Shown: positions 23,601 to 30,915 of the stretch, piece by piece | Layout: the number at the start of each line of letters is the position of its first letter | Position numbering within the stretch: the first letter of the stretch is position 1 | NCBI RefSeq assembly: GCF_029581355.1 | Contig: NZ_CP120849.1 | Span: 5,488,501 to 5,552,500 of the forward strand | DNA length: 64,000 bases | Reading direction: 5' to 3' | From: Parabacteroides chongii | GTDB lineage: Bacteria > Bacteroidota > Bacteroidia > Bacteroidales > Tannerellaceae | Notes under the pieces: generated by a model | Databases searched by the model: none | Told to the model about the DNA's origin: nothing | The model's input: the letters and a program-made list of their open reading frames with translations, nothing else | Program-made: the position numbers and the translations under genes

Positions 23601-24751
23601 CGCAAGACAAATGCGAAGAACTGGCCATGTTCCCCGAACAGGACAGTTCTACCCTAGTAGAATCCCGCTATATCCTGATAGAAATAAGCGATACCGGAAA
23701 GGGAATCAACAAAGAGGAAGCCGACAAGATATTCGAACCCTTCTACCGCTCGGAAGAGGATGTACACAAAGAAGTGTCCGGCACCGGAATAGGATTAAGC
23801 CTGACACGTTCGATCGTACGGCAACACCAGGGATGTATCTGGACGAACAGTCCGGAGGAAACAGGGACAACTTTCCTGATCCTTCTCCCCGACACTGCCA
23901 AACAAGAGGTAAAAAAAGAGGAAGAGCCTCCCCTGTCCCACTCTTCCGAAATCAGTAAAAAGGTGGCTTTGCTTGTAGAAGAAACGGAAACCCGCAACAA
24001 ACAAACGGTTCTGCTGGTAGATGACAATCAGGAAGTCCTGCAATATCTGGAACATCAATTGCAGCTCGATTACATCGTTTTGAAAGCGAGCAATGGGAAA
24101 GAAGCGCTTGAACTGCTGGAGACAACTTCCCCTCATATAATCGTCAGCGACGTCATGATGCCTGAAATGAACGGACTGGAACTATGCAAACGTATCAAGG
24201 AAAGTCAACACCTCTGCCACATCCCCGTGATCCTGCTGACAGGTAAGTCGATGGTATCACAGATAGAGGAAGGACTGGAGGCCGGAGCCGACGATTACAT
24301 CATAAAGCCGTTCCACGTCGCGATCTTGAAAGCACGCATAAGAAACCTGCTTTCTATTCGCGAAAAGATGAAAAACATATACGGTGAATCGCTGAGTCTC
24401 CGTAACCTGGGAGTGGAAGAACCCGAAGAGGACAACGACTTCCTGACTCAATACATCGAGATCGTAAAGGCAAACATCTCCAATCAGGATCTGGACGTAT
24501 CGGTTATTTATCAGACACTTGGTATGAGTCGTGCCAATTTCTACCGGAAAGTAAAAGCGGTAACGGGTCTATCCCCCATCGAACTGATAAAGAATATCCG
24601 CCTCGAAGCCGGAGCCAAACTGCTGAAAGAATCCAATATGAATGTGTCTGAGATAGCCCAGCACATCGGTTTCAGTAGCCGTTCTTATTTCGCCCGAAGC
24701 TTCAAGGCTGTATACGGAATGTCGCCTACCGAGTATCAAGAAAGTAAATGA
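20666..24751 (+). CDS. hybrid two-component system sensor-regulator (HTCS-1), intact
   Basis: The 1361-residue protein has these parts in order: signal peptide (residues 1-25), a two-propeller periplasmic sensor of Reg_prop repeats (GLSQVSVMNIFQDSDGYIWFGT onwards), a Y_Y_Y domain (about 690-780), a single transmembrane helix (WAYLIYLCILSIIVIAIV, near 787-804), and HisKA with phospho-accepting His842 in NFSHELRTPL. Then follow HATPase_c (N-box NLLSNAFKFTP, G-boxes DTGKGI and GTGIGLSL), a receiver with Asp1162 in VSDVMMPEMNG, and an AraC-type HTH (about 1265-1361). It would bind an oligosaccharide in the periplasm and activate glycan-use genes. It is the intact reference for the inverted HTCS-2. 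Confidence 0.95.
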   Translation: MKTIYKFITAWLLLACGVFTAYGNNSPFFFSHLGVENGLSQVSVMNIFQDSDGYIWFGTRNGANRYDGYEFKIYQNEVNNPASISDNYIRRIAEDKEKNIWIGTSNGVNCIDYRTQQITRFYPQAINPEITTNAVNNFLLHADGDLYALTTRSILKCNPDKTVEEMPYLKEMDSPIHSIIQDKDGDIFIGTEDKGLYVYAADWKLKKHFLPDSSDNPEKLPISTISILLAGVANNIFIGTNEDGLCVYNKEDETFRRLNTGNSGLNNNSVRHLIPFGKDSVLIATFRGLNILNTRDMTITAVNMDMKAKGALSHYSIHSMLIDRDQTLWVGTYSAGVNYHSPFHRPTSFITPKAFAGVLGQGQEDNKGNMWFATEGAGLLYYNPRNGEQKLYPIKPLQAGNYEINILKAILIQGDSIFCATHFGSVYLFSIRKEQYQKIHDYKYNDINTLYIDSRQRLWIPTNTPDHTVMVDKGKTVNKFNVDGVEKVFRGMCLIKELEPDVFLFGAITDSAFVYDMNKKTSVNLTARLQNGDKNKRLGSISGVVKDSGQYIWIATTKGGLFRLDKDLNVIQNYQKEDGLSESYINSLSIDKEGNIWAVTGKELYKLNRPANKFEQVRPVDSPTQEYSLYANNCVSKDGTLYFSGNKGILAINPQKTITNPNIPPVYITSLQINTQVDPEGLPTYQELLPLQYDNNITLEASQGNITIRYSALNFIHSQNNSYAYMMEGADHNWHNIGNRREAYYSNLSPGKYTFRVKAANNDGVWNPEEAVLHITVNPPFYQTWWAYLIYLCILSIIVIAIVQRQHLKHEREREAKYKQLEHEKENELHEERMRMFTNFSHELRTPLTLIINPLNDLLQRVSFSPEVKDALQLIKKNTGRMLLLVNNLMDIQKYEAGKTILQKTHFNFPAFIEEMYRSFESVAQNREITFVLKNELPETFFTYYDEAEIEKVFFNLLSNAFKFTPAEGNVTIRISRITQDKCEELAMFPEQDSSTLVESRYILIEISDTGKGINKEEADKIFEPFYRSEEDVHKEVSGTGIGLSLTRSIVRQHQGCIWTNSPEETGTTFLILLPDTAKQEVKKEEEPPLSHSSEISKKVALLVEETETRNKQTVLLVDDNQEVLQYLEHQLQLDYIVLKASNGKEALELLETTSPHIIVSDVMMPEMNGLELCKRIKESQHLCHIPVILLTGKSMVSQIEEGLEAGADDYIIKPFHVAILKARIRNLLSIREKMKNIYGESLSLRNLGVEEPEEDNDFLTQYIEIVKANISNQDLDVSVIYQTLGMSRANFYRKVKAVTGLSPIELIKNIRLEAGAKLLKESNMNVSEIAQHIGFSSRSYFARSFKAVYGMSPTEYQESK

Positions 24752-24814
24752 GACGTTTGTACTCGCTTTTGGGATGATTGTGTATTCGCGGAAACTTGTT
24801 GTTTTATTCATTTG
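24750..24814 (+). promoter_or_regulatory. direct-repeat operator and promoter of GH105 (site A)
   Basis: Half-sites GAGACGTT (24750-24757) and GGGATGAT (24771-24778) are 21 bp apart. A degenerate -7 element, TTCATTTG (24807-24814), starts exactly 36 bp after the second half-site. The same spacing occurs at sites B and C. The first half-site overlaps the HTCS-1 stop codon. Confidence 0.72.
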
Positions 24815-24843
24815 ATTAAACTTATTAATCTAATAAAACAACA
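24797..24843. repeat. 12-bp inverted repeat flanking the GH105 promoter
   Basis: TGTTGTTTTATT (24797-24808) and AATAAAACAACA (24832-24843) are perfect inverted repeats with 23 bp between, enclosing the rest of the -7 element. This could be an RNA hairpin at the 5' end, a second operator, or a small invertible unit. Confidence 0.6.
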
Positions 24844-24848
24844 GATCT

Positions 24849-25973
24849 ATGATTTCAAAACGAATACCATTTAAACACATTGCTGCTGTTATTATGCTAG
24901 GATGTGCAGCAGTCTCTCTACAGGCTGCCGATTTAAAAAAAGATGAAGTAACAACCATCGCACGTAAAGTAGCAGACTGGCAGATCAAAGAGTTCCCCAC
25001 TAATAAATATGCTGTCAGTGAACCAAAAGGCTGGATTGCAGGGGCTCTTTATATGGGGATGTTCGACTGGGCAGAACTCAGTGGAGACGAACAGTATTTC
25101 GACTGGATGAAAAAAGTATTCAACCGTCAACACTGGCAGGTGGCCGACCGGATGTATCATGCCGACGATGTTTGCGTATCGCAGACTTATATCGACATGT
25201 ATGGTAAATATAAGGAAGATAAAATGCTACTCCCTACGCTGGCACGCATCGATTGGGTAGTCAACAACCCTTCCAAAGGCGGTATGGATATCGATTACAG
25301 CAAACCACTGTCCTACGAACGCTGGTCATGGTGCGACGCATTGTTTATGGCACCGGCTGTATATACCCGCCTCTACACGCTTACCGGCAATAGAAAGTAT
25401 ATGATTTTCGCCGATGCAGAATTTAAGGCCACCTACAATCATCTATACGACAAAGAAGAAAAACTCTTCTTCCGTGATAGTCGCTACTTCAACCAAAAAG
25501 AAGCAAACGGGCAGAAAGTATTTTGGGGACGAGGCAATGGCTGGGTAATCGGCGGACTGGCTGAAATATTAAAGACACTCCCGGCCGACGATAGCGAATA
25601 CCGCCCTTTCTACCTGCAACTATTCAAAGAGATCAGCGAACGTCTGGCCGGATTGCAAAACAAAGACGGTTTCTGGCATGCCAGCCTTTTAGATCCCGCC
25701 AGCTATCCGTCACCGGAAACAAGTGCCACCGGATTTATCGTTTACGGACTGGCTTATGGCGTCAACCAGGGATATCTTCCGGCCGACAAATACCTCCCGG
25801 TTATAGAAAAAGGATGGGCTGCTTTATGCTCTGCCGTAGAGAGCGACGGTAAACTGGGTTGGGTACAACCCGTTGGAGCCGACCCCCGCAAAGTAACCAA
25901 AGAAATGACCGAACTATACGGAACCGGAGCCTTCCTGATGGCAGCTTGCGAGATCTACCGACTGGTCAGATAA
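24849..25973 (+). CDS. glycoside hydrolase family 105 (unsaturated rhamnogalacturonyl hydrolase)
   Basis: The 374-residue secreted protein has a signal peptide (AAVIMLGCAAVSLQA) and an alpha/alpha barrel. GH105/GH88 features are MYHADDVCVSQTYIDMY (near 98-115), the catalytic-site segment WSWCDALFMAPAVYTRL (near 155), FWGRGNGWVIGG (near 225) and the C-terminal ETSATGFIVYGLAYGV. The family hydrates the unsaturated uronic acid left at the end of pectin fragments by lyases. It follows HTCS-1 and carries the HTCS-type operator upstream, which points to rhamnogalacturonan-like material as a substrate for this locus. No polysaccharide lyase is visible in the window. Confidence 0.88.
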   Translation: MISKRIPFKHIAAVIMLGCAAVSLQAADLKKDEVTTIARKVADWQIKEFPTNKYAVSEPKGWIAGALYMGMFDWAELSGDEQYFDWMKKVFNRQHWQVADRMYHADDVCVSQTYIDMYGKYKEDKMLLPTLARIDWVVNNPSKGGMDIDYSKPLSYERWSWCDALFMAPAVYTRLYTLTGNRKYMIFADAEFKATYNHLYDKEEKLFFRDSRYFNQKEANGQKVFWGRGNGWVIGGLAEILKTLPADDSEYRPFYLQLFKEISERLAGLQNKDGFWHASLLDPASYPSPETSATGFIVYGLAYGVNQGYLPADKYLPVIEKGWAALCSAVESDGKLGWVQPVGADPRKVTKEMTELYGTGAFLMAACEIYRLVR

Positions 25974-26005
25974 ATTTATAGAAATTACATGTTTTTTAGC
26001 GTATT

Positions 26006-26070
26006 GAGACGATATTACATCCTTTTGGGACGATTTTGTTCGCACACAACACGCATCTTTCATTCTTTTG
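26006..26070 (+). promoter_or_regulatory. direct-repeat operator and promoter before the susC/D scar (site B)
   Basis: Half-sites GAGACGAT (26006-26013) and GGGACGAT (26027-26034) are 21 bp apart, and TTCTTTTG (26063-26070) starts 36 bp after the second half-site. Between the half-sites, CTTTTG is shared with site A. The promoter appears intact although the genes it served are deleted. Confidence 0.72.
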
Positions 26071-26132
26071 ACACAAAAAATTAAAATAGCCACATGGTTA
26101 ATTTCTTAAATTGTTTAATGCGCAAATAAATT

Positions 26133-26483
26133 ATGAAAAGCATGAGCAGACAACTGGACGGGAACCTGCCTCCCTGTAATAAGGCAGCAGAACGAAAGAA
26201 CAGGATTCTTTCTTTATTATTCTTCTTTATGGCGTTTATATCCGTACAGGTATATGCGCAAGAGATTAAAGTATCCGGAAATGTTATCCGCGAACTAGTT
26301 GGTGAAGAACTGCGTCGCTTTACTTTGGTGAGAACCGGTAAATTATTGGAACGTACTAAAAAGTACAACTCCGTCAGCGGTCCGAAGATGGATGAACACC
26401 ACGCATTGTGGCCTATTCCTCAATCTGTAATCGATTCTAATACAGGTGCTGAATATCCTCAAAATCCGGGATACAGTAAATAA
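26133..26483 (+). pseudogene. susC::susD deletion scar (SusC N-terminus fused to SusD C-terminus)
   Basis: The 116-residue frame starts like a SusC protein: a long leader, the signal sequence LLFFFMAFISVQVYAQ and the opening EIKVSGNVI of the carboxypeptidase-regulatory-like domain. From about residue 53 it reads as a SusD C-terminus: RELVGEELRRFTLVRTGKLLERTKKYN, then the WPIPQSVID...QNPGYSK ending typical of SusD. A single in-frame deletion from the 5' part of susC to the 3' part of susD, roughly 4-5 kb judging by the intact pair nearby, explains this. The product cannot be a transporter. Confidence 0.85.
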
Positions 26484-26561
26484 GATAAAATAGAGGGCAT
26501 CTACAGGCAATGTATTTGCCCCTTATTTCTCTCCTTTCAAATATCAAGAAAACATCATATC

Positions 26562-28835
26562 ATGAGACACCTATTGCTTATAATAAGTTTATATATTTCC
26601 TCCACCCTCTGCTTATCTGCCCAGGATTGGCTGATCGACGGTTCTTCTTACAAATCTGCTGTACAGACAACACACGAAGGGAAACGTCTCGAACTAACAA
26701 ACGGCCTCCTGCGCCGTACTTTTCTTCTTACCCCCAACGCAGCGACAATAGCCCTCGACAACCTGATGACCGGACAAAATGAATTACGTGCTGTCCGCCC
26801 CGAAGCCTTACTCGTCATTAACGGAAAAGAATATCCTGTCGGAGGATTGACCGGACAACCTGTCAACAACTTCCTGACAGAAGAATTTATTAATAACATG
26901 CAGGTTTGCGACTCGGCTTTTACATTAGTCGACTATCAAATAAGCGAAAGCAAAGAACGTTTCCCCTGGAAACCGAACTCGCAATGGATATCCAACTTAT
27001 ATCCCTGGCCTGCTCCGGGAAAACGGATCACCTTCAACTATCAGGCTCCGGCAAAAGCACCCCAGGAATGTAAAGACCTGAAAGTTCGCGTCATCTACGA
27101 ATTATATGATGGGGCTCCCATCCTAGCCAAATGGATCGAAATAGATAATAAAGGAACAGAAACGATTACTCTCGACTCTTTCAAGTCGGAAATACTGGCA
27201 CTGGTGGAAACCGCTCCCAAGGTGCATTATGGCGAACCTCACGAAGTCCGTATGATGGCACAGGAACCGGGAACCTACACGAATGATTTTCGCAAACAAC
27301 CGGTACAGACAGATGCTCCACGCGATTATATCGACCGTTTCACCCAACTGTTCGTCGTAACCGATTATGCAATGGGCGGAGATATGGAAGCAATGAAAGA
27401 CAACCCGGCCGTACGCTGGGTATTCGATCATCCGGAATATGAATTTACCGGTATTCGTTATTATGGCCAATATAAACCGGCCCGCCTCGAAGTAACACCT
27501 TTACTCGGCCCCGGACTGGATATCAAAGCCGGAGAAAGTTTCGAATCCTGTACTGCTTTTGAAATGCTTCGCGATGCCACCGACCAGGAACGACGCGGAC
27601 TGGCAGAATGTAAATTTTGGCGTATGATGGCTCCGTGGACACAAGAAAATCCCATTTTTATGCATGTACGCCAATCGGATAATGAAGCTGTCAAACAGGC
27701 GATCGACCAATGCGCTGCGGTAGGTTTTGAAATGGTAATCATGACTTTCGGCAGTGGTTTTAAAATAGAAAACGATTCCGCATCCTATTTACAACGCATG
27801 AAAGAACTGAGCGATTATGCCGCCCAAAAGGGCATTGCCATCGGAGGTTATTCCCTCTTGGCAAGCCGGGGAGCAACAGACAAAGACGCCGCAATCAGTC
27901 ATAAAACCGGGAAACCGGCCAACACACGTGAAGAAGGTAGCCGTTTTGGCGTATCTCCCTGTATCGCATCCGATTGGGGAGATACCTACTTCCGTAAATT
28001 ACAGAACTTCTTTACCTCAACGGGCATGAATGTATTCGAAAACGATGGTTCATACCCCGGTGATCCTTGTGCTTCGACATCACATAGCGGTCATAAAGGA
28101 TATCTCGATTCACAGTGGACACAATGGAAAAAAATCAGTCAGTTCTATCGTTGGTGTCGGGCCAACGGTGTTTATCTGAATGTACCGGACTGGTACTTCC
28201 TGAGCGGTTCCAACAAAACACCGATGGGATATGTCGAAACAAACTGGTCGTTACCCCGCGCTTACCAGGAAATTATCGAACGGCAGAATATCTATGACGG
28301 TACCTGGCAGAAAACACCCAGCATGGGCTTTATGTTCGTACCCCTTACCCAATATCACGGAGGCGGTGAAGCTGCTACGATCGAACCGTTGAATGAACAT
28401 CTGGACCATTACGAGACACGCCTCCGGAACCTGTTTGGAGCAGGCGTACAGGCTTGCTATCGCGGTCCCCGTCTGTATGATACCGAAGCAACGAAAGAGC
28501 TTGTTAATAAATGGGTTTCTTTCTACAAGAAATACCGTCAGATACTGGATTCCGATATTATTCATCTGCGCCGCCCTGACGGACAGGATTGGGATGGCAT
28601 CATGCACGTCAATCCGGCTTTGAAGCAGAAAGGTTTCATATCCGTTTATAATCCGCTGGATACTCCTATCTCGAAAGAGATCAGAATACCTCTCTATTAT
28701 ACCGGACTGACCGACAAAGTAACTATTAAAGAACAAGATCAGAACGTACAGGTGTACGTCCTGGAACGTGACTATTCCATCACGATCCCTATCACCATTC
28801 CGGCGAAAGGATATAACTGGTACATCGTCGAATAA
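26562..28835 (+). CDS. secreted glycosidase, probable clan-D (GH27/36-like) TIM-barrel enzyme
   Basis: The 757-residue protein has a signal peptide (LLLIISLYISSTLCLSAQ), a large N-terminal beta domain (about 20-340) and a TIM-barrel region from about 370 (NPIFMHVRQSDNEAVKQAIDQCAAVGFEMVIMTFGSGF). Likely active-site strands are AIGGYSLLASRG, MNVFENDGSYPGDPC (candidate Asp/Glu, near 490-505) and GVYLNVPDWYFLSG (near 540-555). A C-terminal beta domain follows. The overall plan resembles alpha-galactosidase-like enzymes, but I cannot name the GH family with certainty. It lies between the susC/D scar and the GH3 pseudogene. Confidence 0.68.
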   Translation: MRHLLLIISLYISSTLCLSAQDWLIDGSSYKSAVQTTHEGKRLELTNGLLRRTFLLTPNAATIALDNLMTGQNELRAVRPEALLVINGKEYPVGGLTGQPVNNFLTEEFINNMQVCDSAFTLVDYQISESKERFPWKPNSQWISNLYPWPAPGKRITFNYQAPAKAPQECKDLKVRVIYELYDGAPILAKWIEIDNKGTETITLDSFKSEILALVETAPKVHYGEPHEVRMMAQEPGTYTNDFRKQPVQTDAPRDYIDRFTQLFVVTDYAMGGDMEAMKDNPAVRWVFDHPEYEFTGIRYYGQYKPARLEVTPLLGPGLDIKAGESFESCTAFEMLRDATDQERRGLAECKFWRMMAPWTQENPIFMHVRQSDNEAVKQAIDQCAAVGFEMVIMTFGSGFKIENDSASYLQRMKELSDYAAQKGIAIGGYSLLASRGATDKDAAISHKTGKPANTREEGSRFGVSPCIASDWGDTYFRKLQNFFTSTGMNVFENDGSYPGDPCASTSHSGHKGYLDSQWTQWKKISQFYRWCRANGVYLNVPDWYFLSGSNKTPMGYVETNWSLPRAYQEIIERQNIYDGTWQKTPSMGFMFVPLTQYHGGGEAATIEPLNEHLDHYETRLRNLFGAGVQACYRGPRLYDTEATKELVNKWVSFYKKYRQILDSDIIHLRRPDGQDWDGIMHVNPALKQKGFISVYNPLDTPISKEIRIPLYYTGLTDKVTIKEQDQNVQVYVLERDYSITIPITIPAKGYNWYIVE

Positions 28836-28867
28836 ACCGATTTGTTTAACCATATAATATAAAAATC

Positions 28868-30279
28868 ATGAATATCAATAACACACCGGCTAAACGTCTG
28901 ATCCTTTGTTTATCGTTCGGCATCCTACCGATGTTGAATGCAGGTAACAGCAGCTTACAGGCTTCCATGCCCCATCCTGCCAAAAATCAGAAAAAAATAT
29001 ATCACAAAGGCTGGATCGACTTGAATAAGAACGGTCAGAAAGATATCTACGAAGATCCTTCCCAACCTATCGACAAACGGATAGAGTACTCTACGTCAAG
29101 TTCTGGCTGGGACTTTTCGATGAGCCATATGTAAAAGACACCAAACTGGCCGATAAAGTGGTAAACAGTGATAAGAACCGGGAAGTATCTCTTCGTGCTG
29201 CCCGCGAGTCGATCGTTCTCCTGAAAAACGAGAACAATACGCTTCCTTTATCGAAAAACATCAAGAATATTGCAGTGATCGGCCCGCAAGCCGACGAAGT
29301 GAAATCACTTACATCCCGTTACGGTTCACACAACCCGAATGTAATAACAGGTTTGCAGGGATTAAAGAACTTATTGGGAGACAACGTAAACCTGATGTAT
29401 GCCAAAGGATGTAATGTCAGAGACAAGAATTTCCCACAAAGTGATGTAATGTTCTTCGAACTGAGCGATAAAGAAAAAGAAAAAATCGACGAAGCGGTAG
29501 AAATAGCTAAAAAAGCAGAAGTAGCCATCATTTACGTAGGCGATGACTTCCGTACGATCGGTGAATCCAGAAGTCGTGTCAACCTGGATTTGTCAGGTAG
29601 ACAAAAAGAACTGGTACGTGCTGTACAGGCAACCGGAACTCCCGTCGTACTGGTTCTCTTCAACGGACGTCCGGTTACCCTGAACTGGGAAAACGCCAAC
29701 CTGCCTGCCATTGTGGAAGCCTGGTATCCGGGAGAATTTTCCGGACAAGCCGTAGCCGAAGTATTATTCGGCGACTACAATCCCGGAGGTAAACTATCGA
29801 CAACCTTCCCTAAGTCAGTCGGACAAATCCCCTGGGCTTTCCCTTTCAAGCCGAATGCTACCGGTAAAGGTTTCGCCCGTGTAGATGGTGAACTTTATCC
29901 ATTCGGTTACGGACTGAGTTATACTACTTTTGAAATCAGCGACCTCCAACCGGCAACAACCCGGATCACAGATGGCGATACCCTGACCGTAACCTGCAAA
30001 GTAAAAAATACAGGAGCCATAAAAGGGGACGAAGTGGTTCAGCTTTATTTGAATGATGAAACATCTTCCATTTCCCGTTTTGAAAAAGAACTATGCGGTT
30101 TCGAACGCGTTACTTTGGAACCGGGTGAAGAAAAGACAGTCACTTTCAAAGTAAACCGTCGTGCTTACGGTATGTATAACGACAAAAATGAATTTATTGT
30201 AGAACCTGGAAAGTTCTTCCTGTTTGCCGGAAACTCTTCCAAGTCAACCCCGTTAAATGCTGAATTTTATGTGGAATAG
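28868..30279 (+). pseudogene. GH3 beta-glucosidase/xylosidase with internal deletion and frameshift
   Basis: The first fragment (from 28868) has a signal peptide and the family start KGWIDLNKNGQKDIYEDPSQPIDKRIE, then goes out of frame at about 29085 and stops at 29134. The second, in another frame from about 29087, resumes with VLYVKFWLGLFDEPY, then the GH3 C-terminal domain (AARESIVLLKNENNTLPLS, RYGSHNP, the acid/base region GESRSRVNLDLSG) and a fibronectin-III-like end (VTCKVKNTGAIKGDEVVQLYL). The middle of the TIM barrel, including the SDW nucleophile segment, is missing, about 330 residues. The product is inactive. The full gene would be a secreted exo-glycosidase of about 800 residues. 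Confidence 0.88.
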
Positions 30280-30715
30280 ATTAATGATAGGCCTGTTGCT
30301 GCTGTTAGGCAGCCAGGCTGCTTTCTCACAAACATGGCTAAAAAAAACAGATAAGGAGATCCTCCAATATACGATGGATAACAAAGAACGTATCGAAAAC
30401 ACCCGGCAGACCGATACACTCTTCGCCATGACTTGCCGGGAAGAAGATGAATTAGGCCGTTTGTTCGAAGTTTCTTATTTGTTCAATATGAAGAACAATG
30501 TCTGTACATCTTACGAACGTCTGTTACCTGCTCACCGTTACTGGGCAGCCAACCTTTTAGAACAAGTTTCTTTACAGGAAGCCAATGCTTCAGGAGAAGA
30601 GATCGAAGTAGACGGAGAAATATTGAATGCTGTTTATACTTTTGGAGATTACCGGATACATGTCTCTCTAAAAGAAGATTCACTCTCCTTATTTTATACG
30701 CTATCTGATAAATAA
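30269..30715 (+). CDS. small secreted hypothetical protein
   Basis: The 148-residue protein from MWNRLMIGLLLLLGSQAAFSQ has a clear signal peptide and a soluble alpha/beta body, with KTDKEILQYTMDNKERIENT near the start and a C-terminal YRIHVSLKEDSLSLFYTLSDK. I do not recognise the family. The start overlaps the 3' end of the GH3 pseudogene, so it was the last gene of that operon. A strong terminator follows. An in-frame start at 30257 adds four residues. Confidence 0.7.
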   Translation: MWNRLMIGLLLLLGSQAAFSQTWLKKTDKEILQYTMDNKERIENTRQTDTLFAMTCREEDELGRLFEVSYLFNMKNNVCTSYERLLPAHRYWAANLLEQVSLQEANASGEEIEVDGEILNAVYTFGDYRIHVSLKEDSLSLFYTLSDK

Positions 30716-30724
30716 ACTCCAGTT

Positions 30725-30762
30725 ATCCCCTGTCATTCATACGCTGGCAGGGGATTTTTTTC
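30725..30762 (+). terminator. terminator after the GH3-region operon
   Basis: ATCCCCTGTC (30725-30734) pairs with GGCAGGGGAT (30746-30755; one G-T pair), followed directly by a T tract. Confidence 0.88.
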
Positions 30763-30858
30763 AAAAAAACAACCTAAAAACGAAAGCCAGGTTTATGAGG
30801 TTACGCGATTTCAACAGGAAATTCAATGGAATAGACGAAGAATAAACAAAAAATCACA

Positions 30859-30866
30859 TATCTTTG
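30859..30866 (+). promoter_or_regulatory. -7 promoter element of HTCS-2
   Basis: TATCTTTG matches TAnnTTTG, 49 bp before the ATG at 30916. Confidence 0.62.
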
Positions 30867-30915
30867 CAACAACATCAAAATTCTACAACGATTCATCCTT
30901 AATCTTCAATAAGCT

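Noticed and set aside
28868..30279. Two separate genes (a small secreted protein and a short GH3)
   Set aside because: The first fragment is the exact N-terminus of a GH3 protein and the second is its C-terminus in a different frame; a deletion in one gene explains both.
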